From: an uncultured Acetobacteroides sp.
GTDB lineage: Bacteria > Bacteroidota > Bacteroidia > Bacteroidales > ZOR0009
DNA: 64,000 nucleotides
NCBI RefSeq assembly: GCF_963678165.1
Contig: NZ_OY782755.1
Location: 1,984,001 to 2,048,000 of the forward strand
Direction of reading: 5' to 3'
Below the pieces are notes generated by a model, which did not search any database, was not told the origin of the DNA, and worked only from the letters and a program-made list of their open reading frames with translations. Positions 42,642 to 55,268 of this stretch are shown in pieces; the first letter of the stretch is position 1, and each line of letters starts with the position of its first letter. The translations under genes were made by a program, and so were the position numbers.

Positions 42642-44273
42642 CTACCAGAAGTAGATGTAGAAGGCAACGCAGGTACACACAACAATTGCAGAGGTAATGA
42701 TATCTGTGAACGACCAGCTAGCCTTGGTTTCTGCAATCTGCTCGGGAGACTGCGAAAAGTATGTTAGTCCCTTTAGCTGATCTTCGCTTGCCTTAGGTGT
42801 GAAGAAGCTGATAAGGAACATTATCGCCATAGTAAAGAAGAATAGGAATAGGCAGAAGTATAGCCAGTTGATGGCAAGCATCTCTCCTAGTAGGCTGTCG
42901 GGTGCAATATGGTTGCTGAAGATCATCAGCACTAGACGGAACATACCCACGCCAAAACCAATCAGCAATCCCCATTCGCCAGCCTTTGGGGTAATCTTGC
43001 GGTTGAATACGCCAAGAATAAATACGGCCGAAATGGCTGGTGCAATAAGCGACTGTACGTTTTGCAGGTATTCGTAGAGAACGCTACCTAGTCCACGCAT
43101 AATAGGAATCCAAATGAGGCCTAGTCCAAATACGGTTATTGTAGCAATTCTACCAACCCATACAAGGCGAGCTTCGGTTGCATTGGGGTGGTGTGGCTTG
43201 TAGAAGTCGATGGTAAATAGAGTTGCCGAAGAGTTGAAGTGTGCTGCTAGCGATGTCATAAGTGCAGCAATAAAACCAACGGTAACAATACCCTTAATTC
43301 CGGCAGGGAGTAGGGTGGTAACCAAAGTACCGTAAGCTTGGTCGTTGGTGTCGAACATGATTTTTCCTTGAGCCTTAAGCGCAGCGGCAATCATACCTGG
43401 GATGAGGAACATGAATACAGGAAGAATCTTAAGGAAACCTGCAAGGATGGTACCCTTACGGGCGTTGTTTAGGTCCTTAGCGGCAAGTGCACGTTGCACG
43501 ATATGCTGGTCGGTACACCAGTACCAGAATCCGATGATGGCTGCTCCAAAGATTACGCCTATACCAGGGAACTTAGCATATAGCGGATCGGAAGGGTCGG
43601 CATGAATGAGGTGCTTGTTAGAACCAATATGCTCAAGAACAGTGTTCCATCCATCGAGAATACCTCCGCCACCAACTTCGTACAATCCTAGGAATAGAAT
43701 GATGAAGGCACCAATAATAAGAATTGGTGTTTGGATGACAGAAAGCATCATAATACCCTTCATACCTCCAAGAACGGTGAAAATACCAGTAAGCAGTACA
43801 AGGCCAATTGCCCCATACCAGAAGTTAATGCCTAGTACGCTCTGTAGGAAAATACCTCCAGTGAATGCAGTAACCGATACTTTGGTAAGCACGTAGCTGA
43901 TGAGGGTAATGATTGATAGCGTAGAACTGGTATTCTTGTTGAAACGCTTGTATAAAAACTCGGGCATGGTAAATACCTTGCTGTGCGCGTAGAAGGGCAC
44001 AAATACCCAACCAAGAATCAATATCATCCAGCCTTGCATTTCCCAGTGAGCCATTGCCATGCCGCTTTCGGCACCTGCTCCTGCTAAACCTACAAGGTGT
44101 TCCGATCCAATGTTTGCTGCAAAGATTGCCGCTCCAACTGCCAGCCATGTTTCGCTACGGCCAGAAAGAAAATAGTCGCTGGTGTTTTTGTGATCTCTTC
44201 TGATAACCCAGAGTACAACGCCCACCAGTGCGGCTAAGAATACTCCGATAATTGTCCAATCTAGTGTTGCCAT
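42642..44273 (-). CDS. sodium/solute symporter (SSS family), probable arabinose or galactose importer
   Basis: A 543-aa inner-membrane protein with about 14 helices. 'DYFLSGRSETWLAVGAAIFAANIGSEHLVGLAGAGAESG' is the SSS/SGLT signature, and 'WYWCTDQHIVQRALAAKDL' is a loop shared with sodium/glucose cotransporters. Immediately upstream of araD in the same direction, so the substrate is probably L-arabinose, with galactose also possible. It gives the cell a route for monosaccharides released in the periplasm, independent of SusCD. Confidence 0.92.
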   Translation of the reverse strand: MATLDWTIIGVFLAALVGVVLWVIRRDHKNTSDYFLSGRSETWLAVGAAIFAANIGSEHLVGLAGAGAESGMAMAHWEMQGWMILILGWVFVPFYAHSKVFTMPEFLYKRFNKNTSSTLSIITLISYVLTKVSVTAFTGGIFLQSVLGINFWYGAIGLVLLTGIFTVLGGMKGIMMLSVIQTPILIIGAFIILFLGLYEVGGGGILDGWNTVLEHIGSNKHLIHADPSDPLYAKFPGIGVIFGAAIIGFWYWCTDQHIVQRALAAKDLNNARKGTILAGFLKILPVFMFLIPGMIAAALKAQGKIMFDTNDQAYGTLVTTLLPAGIKGIVTVGFIAALMTSLAAHFNSSATLFTIDFYKPHHPNATEARLVWVGRIATITVFGLGLIWIPIMRGLGSVLYEYLQNVQSLIAPAISAVFILGVFNRKITPKAGEWGLLIGFGVGMFRLVLMIFSNHIAPDSLLGEMLAINWLYFCLFLFFFTMAIMFLISFFTPKASEDQLKGLTYFSQSPEQIAETKASWSFTDIITSAIVVCTCVAFYIYFW

Positions 44274-44309
44274 TTAATGTGCTGAATTAGTTAGTCCTTT
44301 TTATAAATA

Positions 44310-44341
44310 CCCTTTAGGCCAATTTAATGTGACCTAAAGGG
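44310..44341 (-). terminator. hairpin between GH43 and symporter genes
   Basis: CCCTTTAGG/CCTAAAGGG with a 14-nt loop in the 111-nt gap. On the minus strand the following bases (TATTTATAAAAAG) are AT-rich but lack a T run. It may attenuate read-through from the hydrolase genes into the ara genes. Confidence 0.45.
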
Positions 44342-44384
44342 ATTTGTGCTCGATTGCAAGTATATAAGATATACTGATGTAATG

Positions 44385-45353
44385 CTATTTTTCTCCGATC
44401 TTTTGTTTGAGGATTTCGAATTCTTTTTCGGTTACTGAGAATACAGTTCCGTGTCGAATTCCTTTTGGAACCGATATCTTATCGGAGATGTCTTTCCAAT
44501 TCTTAAGGTCGGTAGATTCGATAGCACCATACTTTCCGTCCATGTACTTATCGAAAAAGACAATCCAACGGTCTTTGGTTCTTAGCACGGTTGGACCTTC
44601 GGCCCAGTACTTGCCGGTTATTGGGGCTGTAGGCTCGCTGTATTCGCCAGTGAGGTTTTTGCTAAAGGCAATACGTAAGTTCTTTTCGGCAGGGGCATCG
44701 TTCTCGTTCTTCAGGAACATGACGAATTGCTTTCCATCCTTAAGTATGGTTGCATCGATTACGCTAAACTTCTTATCGTAAAGTAGCTTTGTCTTACTAA
44801 ATGTTTTGAAGTCTTTGGTGGTGACGTAGTACATGCGGTGGTTGTACTTGTCCTTAGGGTTTACGCCAAGCATAGGGAAGCGATCGGGGATGGTAGATGC
44901 CCAGTAGATCATGTACTCCTTTTTCTTTGCATCGTAGGTGATTTCGGGTGCCCATGCGTTTAGGGTCGTTGACTCGTGCTCCATAACGGGTAGGTACTGC
45001 TGTTCGCTCCAGTTAACCAAATCGGTTGATGAGGCGTAGCCAATACCCTTTTCGTTCCAGCTAACTGTCCAAACCATGTGGAACTTTCCATCTCCACCCT
45101 TAATGATGCAGGGATCTCGCATTAGCTTGTCGTTGCTGATCTGAGGTGCTAAGAATGATTTGTCGTTGTTGAGCGCTTTCCAGGTGTACATGTCGGTAGA
45201 GTAGGCAAGGTGTAGCCCGTCTTGTCCGTTGTCGTTAAAGTACGAGAAGAGCCAAATCTGCTTCTCCGCCTTTTTCTGGGCTAGTGCAGCGCTTGCGGTG
45301 AGTATCACTGCAAATGCAACGAGCGCTAGTGCTTTAAAATTAGGCTTATTCAT
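44385..45353 (-). CDS. GH43-family exported glycosidase (arabinosidase/xylosidase type)
   Basis: A 322-aa five-bladed-propeller-like protein. Signal peptide ends 'ASAALAQ' near 25. 'YFNDNGQDGLHLAYSTDMYTW' begins the propeller with a catalytic Asp candidate. 'NAWAPEITYDAKKKEYMIYWAST' carries the WAPE motif, and 'YWAEGPTVLRTKDRWIVFFDKYMDG' the acid Glu candidate. One domain, no accessory module. Likely releases arabinofuranose units; beta-xylosidase is the alternative. Located between the GH2 gene and the symporter. Confidence 0.85.
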   Translation of the reverse strand: MNKPNFKALALVAFAVILTASAALAQKKAEKQIWLFSYFNDNGQDGLHLAYSTDMYTWKALNNDKSFLAPQISNDKLMRDPCIIKGGDGKFHMVWTVSWNEKGIGYASSTDLVNWSEQQYLPVMEHESTTLNAWAPEITYDAKKKEYMIYWASTIPDRFPMLGVNPKDKYNHRMYYVTTKDFKTFSKTKLLYDKKFSVIDATILKDGKQFVMFLKNENDAPAEKNLRIAFSKNLTGEYSEPTAPITGKYWAEGPTVLRTKDRWIVFFDKYMDGKYGAIESTDLKNWKDISDKISVPKGIRHGTVFSVTEKEFEILKQKIGEK

Positions 45354-45384
45354 GATGTAATGTTTTGTCTGTTTTAACTAATAA

Positions 45385-45412
45385 CCCTGCCCTTTATAAA
45401 AAAAAGGCAGGG
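45385..45412 (-). terminator. hairpin between GH2 and GH43 genes
   Basis: The stem CCCTGCC/GGCAGGG with a 14-nt A/T-rich loop in the 86-nt gap. Confidence 0.4.
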
Positions 45413-45439
45413 AATTATTGAGTGTGTTAGTGCCGTTGC

Positions 45440-48669
<3,230 letters not shown>

Positions 48670-48723
48670 TGAATTATAATAAAGAAACCCAAATGTCGTG
48701 TATATGTTTGGCTGGAAGCAGCA

Positions 48724-50163
48724 CTACTCGTAGGCTGGTGCCAGCAGGAAGCCCTGCTTGTCGTAGTGCTGATCGTACTTCTCGTCGAAGGCGGTGGTAA
48801 AGAGCTTCTCGTCCGACTTGTTGCGCGAGCGCTCGATGCTCAGCGCCTTGCCGCTCTTCTTGTTTACCAGCTTGCACCAACCATCGCTCTGCTTTACGAT
48901 CTTCCAAACCTGGCCATCGTCCTTATTCTTGTCCGATAGCGCTGCCTGGTCGTCGAGGTAGCGGCCGCTTGGCACATGCCTTATTCGGGCAAAGTCTTTC
49001 CCCGTAGGTTCTACCACCCAGCGTTGATCCTCCTTGGCGTAGTCGAGCCGGTAGTTGCCAATGGCGTTGGCGCCATTTTCAGCTGTGCGCAGCGGGGCTA
49101 GGTAGGCTCCGGTCCACTTGCTCTTGATGCGTAGCTGCTTGGGGGTCGTGGCCTTTGCCGATAGCTTGCCCGATTTCATATCTACCGATAGCTTGCTTGC
49201 CCACTCCATCACCATGGTGGTGTCGTTGGCGAACGTTAGCGGTAGGAAGATGTATCGGGAGTTGAAGTACTGCGAGGGATCCCAGCGGTCGCCTACGTAG
49301 AGGTAGCTGGTGGTTTTAGCGCCCTGTATGGGCAGGATGTAGGTGGGCTGCGTGTCGAACGACATGGGCGAGCCCACGTTCTTCAGCGCCGACCAGGGGC
49401 CCCGCATGGAGGTGGCGAAGGCGTACTTGGCCTGGTTGGGGTCCCATCCGGTGCAGAACGAGGTGAGCATGAAGTAGTACCTGCCGCGCTTTACCACGGC
49501 GGGCGCCTCGCGCTGCGAGCCGGGCCACAGCGTCAGCACCTTCTCCTTTACATCGAGGTAGTCGGCGGTGAGCTCGTACACGTTCATGTCGCGGTTCTCG
49601 CGGGTGGAAGATATGAAGTAGGCCGTGCCGTCGTCGTCCTTAAACAGGTTGCAGTCGCGTGACATGTTGTCGAACGGGCGGAAGCTGCGCAGGTAGGTAA
49701 ACGGCTTTTCGATATCCGAAGAGGTGGCCACCGCCGCCCTGGCGTAGCTGTAGTCGGTGCGGATCTCGTAGTGCATCCACATCACAAACTGCTTGGTGGC
49801 CTCGTTGTAGATTACCTTGGGGCGCTCGATGTTGGCCTTGGCCAGCTCGGGGTTCGACTGGCGGGTGAGCAGGTCGCCCCTCAGCTCCCAGTTTACCAAG
49901 TCCTTCGAACGGTAGCACGACACCAGCACGTCGTCGTGTCGGTTTTCGCCAATCCAGTAGTAGTACTCGCCCACCTTCAGGAAGCCGCCCCCGTGGGCGT
50001 TAATCAGGTTGCCGGCGATGTCGGTATGTACGGCACCGTTTACGATGGTGGTTTTTGCCTCGGTCTTCTGCGCGGCCACCTCCAGCGAGGGTGCCAGCGT
50101 GCAGGCGGCAAGCAGCGCCCAAAGCGGTGCGAGGCGTGTGCGTATAGCAGTACTTTTTGTCAT
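48724..50163 (-). CDS. GH43-family enzyme with C-terminal ricin-type domain (galactanase-like clade)
   Basis: A 479-aa exported protein (signal ending 'LEVAAQ', about 31 aa). 'IAGNLINAHGGGFLKVGEYYYWIGENR' resembles the GH43_24/34 subgroup that includes exo-beta-1,3-galactanases. 'NIERPKVIYNEATKQFVMWMH' and 'SQREAPAVVKRGRYYFM' hold the propeller and acid Glu. From about 350, repeats such as 'GRYLDDQAALSDKNKDDGQVWKIVKQSDGWCKLVNKKSGKALSIE' have the ricin-B-lectin pattern. First gene of the leftward glycosidase cluster. Exo-galactanase is the favoured reading; arabinofuranosidase or galactofuranosidase cannot be excluded. Confidence 0.8.
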   Translation of the reverse strand: MTKSTAIRTRLAPLWALLAACTLAPSLEVAAQKTEAKTTIVNGAVHTDIAGNLINAHGGGFLKVGEYYYWIGENRHDDVLVSCYRSKDLVNWELRGDLLTRQSNPELAKANIERPKVIYNEATKQFVMWMHYEIRTDYSYARAAVATSSDIEKPFTYLRSFRPFDNMSRDCNLFKDDDGTAYFISSTRENRDMNVYELTADYLDVKEKVLTLWPGSQREAPAVVKRGRYYFMLTSFCTGWDPNQAKYAFATSMRGPWSALKNVGSPMSFDTQPTYILPIQGAKTTSYLYVGDRWDPSQYFNSRYIFLPLTFANDTTMVMEWASKLSVDMKSGKLSAKATTPKQLRIKSKWTGAYLAPLRTAENGANAIGNYRLDYAKEDQRWVVEPTGKDFARIRHVPSGRYLDDQAALSDKNKDDGQVWKIVKQSDGWCKLVNKKSGKALSIERSRNKSDEKLFTTAFDEKYDQHYDKQGFLLAPAYE

Positions 50164-50243
50164 TGTTGGATGTATCTGTGTTAGGGTCGATTATTTCTGT
50201 TTTATAACGTTAAAGGCTGTAAAATACCCGACTCCACAGCATA

Positions 50244-50251
50244 CAAATGTA
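50244..50251 (-). promoter_or_regulatory. -7 promoter element for the glycosidase cluster
   Basis: TACATTTG on the minus strand (exact TAnnTTTG). A TTTG lies upstream but at 26 nt, longer than usual, which would suit a promoter needing an activator such as the adjacent AraC-type regulator. Confidence 0.45.
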
Positions 50252-50557
50252 TTAGGGTGGGGGAGATGTAGGTGTGACAAAAAAGTCATTAACGGGGAAA
50301 AAATAGTTCAGATCGAGGTTTTGTGCCGTCTCCTCGCTGTGGTTGATTGATAGGGCTAACTCTTAAAAGTCAGGCGTGTGCATGGCGATGGAGGGGTGAT
50401 GCCTGTTGGGGGAAGTGTGAAAATTTGCCATCTGGTTAGACCAAACTAATGTGTTAAAAATTGGGAACTTCTGCGCCCGGTTTGGTGGCGGCTTTTAAGG
50501 GCAACAAGCATCCTTAGAGGGGCTGCTTTGCTTAGCCGAATGGCGGCTGCTGTTTTC

Positions 50558-51019
50558 GAATGCTCCCCAACTGAGCCTGATTGCGTCATGGTCAAGTTCG
50601 ATTGCAGGTGCGTCAGATCCGTTTGCGGAGCATCCAAGCGCAATTGCGGAGGTGCTAATACCGATTGCGACACAGCTAAGCTCAATTGCGGAGGTGCCAA
50701 TGCCGATTGCGTTACTGCCAAGCCCGATTGCGGAGGTGCCAATGCCGATTGCGATACAGCCAAGCCCGATTGCGAAGGCGCCACATGTCATTGCGTCATG
50801 GTTAAACTCGATTGCAGGTGCGTCAAATTCGTTTGCGGAGCATCCAAGTGCAATTGCGGAGCAGCCAATGCCGATTGCGTTACCGCCAAGCTCGATTGCG
50901 AAGGTGTTACATGACATTGCGTCATAGTCAAGCACGATTGCGAAGGCGCCACATGTCATTGCTTTATGGTTAGGCGCGATTACGGTACCGCCAAGGTCGA
51001 TTGCGCGCTGCTCGGGGAA
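50558..51019. repeat. 21-nt tandem array D (22 units, ATTGCG core)
   Basis: Twenty-two units of exactly 21 nt. Each starts (G/A/C)ATTGCG, and most have GCCAA near position 14. Units 2-4 are near-copies of units 12-14, showing a ten-unit (210-nt) block duplication. The array occupies most of the gap between the GH43 start and the regulator's terminator. Long open frames exist on both strands (up to 154 codons, 50495-50959 minus), with 7-residue period peptides. These are not called as genes. One frame looks superficially like trimeric-autotransporter head repeats, most likely because both are short periodic sequences. Confidence 0.95.
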
Positions 51020-51130
51020 AAGCTGTTTACGGAGCGGCGCCTACAAGCGCAGGTGGCACATTTGCGGGCGTGGAAGCGTAGGTGGAGCTCTGCTTTGCTA
51101 AAGAGAGGGTGGGCTAAAGGGGGAAAATGC

Positions 51131-51159
51131 GTAGAGGCGCCATCCTCGGGCGCCTCTAC
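51131..51159. terminator. terminator of the HTCS gene
   Basis: The perfect 11-bp stem GTAGAGGCGCC/GGCGCCTCTAC with a 7-nt loop, 33 nt past the HTCS stop. Confidence 0.7.
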
Positions 51160-51191
51160 CGTATTTTTATCCACCTATGGGGGTGCTGTGC

Positions 51192-54100
51192 CTACTGCTC
51201 GCCGTTTTCCCTGCGGATCTCCTCGTGCTTGTCGCGGTACTCGGTAGGGGTAAGGCCAAACTCGGCCTTAAACGAGCGGCTAAAGTACTTCGAGTCGTTA
51301 AAGCCCACGCTGTAGGCCACCTCCGAGATGTTGCCCGCGTTGCACAGCAGCAGCTTGGAGGCGTGCTTCAGGCGGATGTTGCGGATGAACTCGCCGGGCG
51401 ACATGCCGGTAAGCGACTTGAGCTTGCGGTGCAGGGTCGATTTGGAGGTGCCCATATCGGAGGCAAACCCCTCGAAGTCGAAGGTGATGTCGGCCAGCTT
51501 CTCCTCCACCTTGGCCACGGCCTGCTTCAGGAACTCCTCGTCGATGGAGCTGTAGCCCATATCCGAGATGTTCACCTCCATGTTGCTCTGGAAGCTTTGG
51601 CCCTTCTGCTCGCGCTTGCTGATGAGGTTCCTTACGCGCGCCTCCAGCATGCGCATCTCAAACGGCTTGGCGATGTAGCCGTCGGCCCCCGCGTTGTAGC
51701 AGTCGATGCGGTCCTCGGTCGAGTTCTTGGCCGTGAGCATCAGCACGCCGATGTGGCTGGTCGAAACGTCGTTCTTTATCATCTGGCAGAGCGAGAGCCC
51801 GTCGAGCTCGGGCATCATCACGTCGCTAATCAGCAGGTCGATGTCGTTCTCGCGGATCAGGCCGAGCGCCTTCACCCCGTTTTCGGCCGACAGCACGTTG
51901 TAGCGGGCGGCAAAGTGGTCGGCAACCATCCTGTTGATCTCGGGGTTGTCCTCGGCAATCAGGATGGTGAAGTCCTTCTTCTCCGATGCATCGGTGGGCT
52001 TCCGTTCCTCGCCCTGGTCGGCCGTAGCCTCCTCCTCGGCCGGATACTCGCCAAGGCCTTCCTCGTCCATCTCCTCGTCGCGATAGGCATCCTTGGACAC
52101 CGGAATCTCGAAGGTGAAGACCGCCCCTTCGCCGGGGGTGCTGTTCACCCGAATGTGGCCCTTGTGGATGGCTACCAGGTCGTGGGTCAGCGATAGCCCT
52201 ATGCCGTGGCTCTGGCTCTGGTCCGAGGTTTTGCTGATGTAGAATCGGTTGAAGATGTTGGGTAGGTCAACCTCGGCAATGCCGCTGCCCGTGTCGGATA
52301 CCGAAAGCACCATGATGGTGCTGCCGTATCGGGGCACAAAGCGGAGCTTCACCCGTATTTCGCCCCCCTTGGGGGTATGCTTAAAGGCGTTGGAGAGGAG
52401 GTTGTAGAGCACCTTGTCCAGCTTGTCCATGTCGAAGTACGCCTCGTAGCACTCCTGGTCGACATCGAACACGAAGCGGATCTCCTTCTCCTGGATTAGC
52501 GGCTGGAAGTTCGACTGGCAGATGTTGTTTACGAACGAGATGACGTCGGTCTTCTGAATCCGGAGCTTCATTTCGCCGCTCTCGGTCTTCTTAAAGGCCA
52601 GGATCTGCTGGATGAGCCTGCGGAGCCGGCTTACGTTGGCCAGCATCATGCCCAGCTGCTTGCTATCTTCGGCGTGGCGCTTCTGCAGGTTTTCGATCAG
52701 CAGCGAGATGATCGTAAGCGGCGTGAGCAGCTCGTGCGAGATGTTGGTAAAGTAGCGCAGCTTTAGCTGGGCCAGCTCCTCGGTCTTCTCCTTTTCGATG
52801 GTCGATATCCTGAGCTCGTTCTTCAGTTTTAACTTGTTGGCCAAATTCTTTGACCCATGATAGATGCCGCCGAAGATGAACACCAGGTAAATCAGGTAGG
52901 CCCACCACGACCGGTAGAATGGCGGCTTGATGGTAATGTGCAGCAAGGCCTCCTGGTTGGTCCACTCGCCGTTCTCGTCGCTGGCCTTAACCCTAAAGGT
53001 GTAGTGCCCCGAGGGGAGGTTGGCGTAGTTCACCGATCGGCGGTTGTTGCCCACGTAGGTCCAGTCCTCGTCAACGCCGTCCAGCAGGTAGGCGTACTGT
53101 ATCTTGCTCGACGAGCTGTAGTCGAGCGACGAGAATTCGAGGGCGAAGTTGTTCTCCGAGTTGCGAATGGTAACCGTATTCTCCTCAGGGTCGTAGTGCC
53201 TGTCGTCGATTAAATCGAAGATCGATTGGTTCTGAATGAGGATGTCGGTTATCGCAATCTGCTGCCTTTTGGGCTTTGCCGACAGCGAGTAGCTTTGGGG
53301 CGAGAAGGCCGAGATGCCGTTGTTGCCCCCGAAGAGAATTTGGCCCGATGCCAGCTTCACAAAGGCATCCTTCGAGAACGAGTTGACAACAATGCCATCC
53401 GAAGCCGTAAAGTACGACGAGGCATGCGTCTTGGGGTTGTAGCGAACGATCCGCTTGTTGGTCGAAATCCAGAGCATGCCTAGGTTGTCCTCCACCACGT
53501 CGAGCACGGCATCTTCCACTATTCCGTATTCTTTGCTTACATCCGTTAGCCTCTTTTGGCCCTCGTCGTAAACAAAAAGGCTACCCTCCTTGGTACCCAA
53601 GCATATCTTGCTATCCCTTCGGCAGCACACTGATTGTATGCTGTTGGAGTTAAGCATGGTGGTATTCTCTACGTCAGGGAAAGAAACCTTTTCCACCTTC
53701 TGGCTTTTGCGGAGGTAGCGGAATACGCCCTGCTCGCATACTATCCATATGTTCCCCAATACATCTTCCTTAATGATGGTGGTGTTGGAGAACTTCTGCT
53801 TAAGTTTAACGAATCCACCATTGAGCGGCTTGTAGTATACGTTGGATGATGTTGCTATCCATGCCATCCTGTGCGAGTCCTCTATTGCGTTCGAGGTTAT
53901 CTGTTTGGCATCTTTTTCTATGGTTAGAATGTGGCAATCCCGACCTTGCCGGCTGTCATCGTTTATTGCATATATAAAATTCTTCCCTTGGCCGCAAACC
54001 CAAATTTGGTGCGCGCTTTTTATTCTCGATAGCCCGTAAATGCTCTTGTTTGCCAGTATTTCGGGGTTGATGTACCTGGTGGCGCTGCCTGTTTTGGGGT

Positions 54101-55268
54101 CTACAATGTAGAGGCCAGCGCGGTTTATCGCCGTGTATACCTTGCCATCAGCCGATTCGCACAGCTTGATGATGTTTGGGGTCGATCCTAGCGTCTTTCT
54201 AACCTCCATAAGCGGGAAGTTCCTAATGGCAGGTCGGTTGAAGTCGAGCCGGTAAACGCCTTCTCCCTCCGAGCCAATCCATAGGTTGCCCTTTCTGTCG
54301 GTAATAATCTCGTGGAATATCTTATTGGCGGCATCCTCAAACAGTCCATCAGTATCGAGAACCTTGCAGGTGTAGCGGTCTTTCTTCTCGAAAAGGTATA
54401 GCCCCTCGAAAGATATAGCCCAAATGTATCCGTACTTGCTATCCTGGGTGATGGCGTAAAACACCTGGTCGATAGGCTGAGCCTTGCCGTTGCTCTCGAA
54501 TTTCATCGGCACAAAAGGGTTTCCTGTGGGCTTTGATGGGTCGAGGGTAAAGATGCCATTCCCCCAGGTGCATACCCATAGCTGGTTGTTCCTATCCTGG
54601 AAAACCCTGAAGGGGTTGTTGCGAGAGCCAACTTTGGGGTAGCGGTAGAAGCTGTTCGTTTTGGGCTGGAAGAGGCTTAAGCCCCCTTCCCAAGAGCATA
54701 TCCAAATGCGATCTTGCCTATCCTGAAAGATCTGGATAACGCAGTTACCACCTATTGAATGAGGGTTGTTGCTTTTGTATCTGTAGTTGGCTACTTCTTT
54801 TCCATCCTCCGATACCTTATATATACCTTTTCGGCTAGTGCCAATCCAGATGTTTTTTTCTTTATCAACGAGGATGGTGTTAATCTGTTCGGTTCTCAGC
54901 TCCTCTATGGCTAGCGGCTTAATCTGGAATGTTTTCTTGTTAACGATGTTAACGCCTTCGTCGGTGCCAACCCAAATGTTAGAATCATCTTCGGTAATGC
55001 ATTGGATAACGTTGTTGGTAAGCCTTGCAGGCGTGTTCCAGTTCGATCGAAATATCTTTATCGAGTAGCCGTCGTACCTGCAAAGGCCATCCTTTGTGCC
55101 AAACCACATGAAACCCAACTTGTCGTGGTAGAGCCTAGTTACTGAATTGGAGGGTAGCTGGTCGGATATGGGAACCTTTTGAAAGTAGCGTTGAATGCTG
55201 TTGCTAATTCCTTGAAGTGGAATTGCAAGTGAAAAGGCAAAAAAAACAAGTAGTTGAAGTCTCTTCAT
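51192..55268 (-). CDS. hybrid two-component system sensor/regulator (HTCS)
   Basis: A 1358-aa single-polypeptide regulator. Signal peptide (1-24), then about 14 'W-x-G-[T/S]-x-x-G-[L/V]' periplasmic propeller repeats (about 30-700), a Y_Y_Y domain (about 705-780), one TM segment ('WWAYLIYLVFIFGGIYHG', about 790-808), HisKA with phospho-His845 ('NISHELLTPL'), HATPase ('NLLSNAFKHTPKGG', 'DTGSGIAEVDLPNIFNRFY', 'GIGLSLTHDLV'), REC with Asp1149 ('LLISDVMMPELDG'), and AraC HTH near 1265-1355 ('SEVAYSVGFNDSKYFSRSFKAEFG'). HTCS proteins sense oligosaccharide and activate the adjacent PUL. The 3' half (kinase to HTH) is markedly more GC-rich than the sensor half. Confidence 0.97.
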   Translation of the reverse strand: MKRLQLLVFFAFSLAIPLQGISNSIQRYFQKVPISDQLPSNSVTRLYHDKLGFMWFGTKDGLCRYDGYSIKIFRSNWNTPARLTNNVIQCITEDDSNIWVGTDEGVNIVNKKTFQIKPLAIEELRTEQINTILVDKEKNIWIGTSRKGIYKVSEDGKEVANYRYKSNNPHSIGGNCVIQIFQDRQDRIWICSWEGGLSLFQPKTNSFYRYPKVGSRNNPFRVFQDRNNQLWVCTWGNGIFTLDPSKPTGNPFVPMKFESNGKAQPIDQVFYAITQDSKYGYIWAISFEGLYLFEKKDRYTCKVLDTDGLFEDAANKIFHEIITDRKGNLWIGSEGEGVYRLDFNRPAIRNFPLMEVRKTLGSTPNIIKLCESADGKVYTAINRAGLYIVDPKTGSATRYINPEILANKSIYGLSRIKSAHQIWVCGQGKNFIYAINDDSRQGRDCHILTIEKDAKQITSNAIEDSHRMAWIATSSNVYYKPLNGGFVKLKQKFSNTTIIKEDVLGNIWIVCEQGVFRYLRKSQKVEKVSFPDVENTTMLNSNSIQSVCCRRDSKICLGTKEGSLFVYDEGQKRLTDVSKEYGIVEDAVLDVVEDNLGMLWISTNKRIVRYNPKTHASSYFTASDGIVVNSFSKDAFVKLASGQILFGGNNGISAFSPQSYSLSAKPKRQQIAITDILIQNQSIFDLIDDRHYDPEENTVTIRNSENNFALEFSSLDYSSSSKIQYAYLLDGVDEDWTYVGNNRRSVNYANLPSGHYTFRVKASDENGEWTNQEALLHITIKPPFYRSWWAYLIYLVFIFGGIYHGSKNLANKLKLKNELRISTIEKEKTEELAQLKLRYFTNISHELLTPLTIISLLIENLQKRHAEDSKQLGMMLANVSRLRRLIQQILAFKKTESGEMKLRIQKTDVISFVNNICQSNFQPLIQEKEIRFVFDVDQECYEAYFDMDKLDKVLYNLLSNAFKHTPKGGEIRVKLRFVPRYGSTIMVLSVSDTGSGIAEVDLPNIFNRFYISKTSDQSQSHGIGLSLTHDLVAIHKGHIRVNSTPGEGAVFTFEIPVSKDAYRDEEMDEEGLGEYPAEEEATADQGEERKPTDASEKKDFTILIAEDNPEINRMVADHFAARYNVLSAENGVKALGLIRENDIDLLISDVMMPELDGLSLCQMIKNDVSTSHIGVLMLTAKNSTEDRIDCYNAGADGYIAKPFEMRMLEARVRNLISKREQKGQSFQSNMEVNISDMGYSSIDEEFLKQAVAKVEEKLADITFDFEGFASDMGTSKSTLHRKLKSLTGMSPGEFIRNIRLKHASKLLLCNAGNISEVAYSVGFNDSKYFSRSFKAEFGLTPTEYRDKHEEIRRENGEQ

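Noticed and set aside
50495-50959. 154-codon minus-strand frame with A-I-x-x-G repeats, reminiscent of adhesin head repeats
   Set aside because: Lies inside array D, several frames are open at once, and there is no signal or anchor region.
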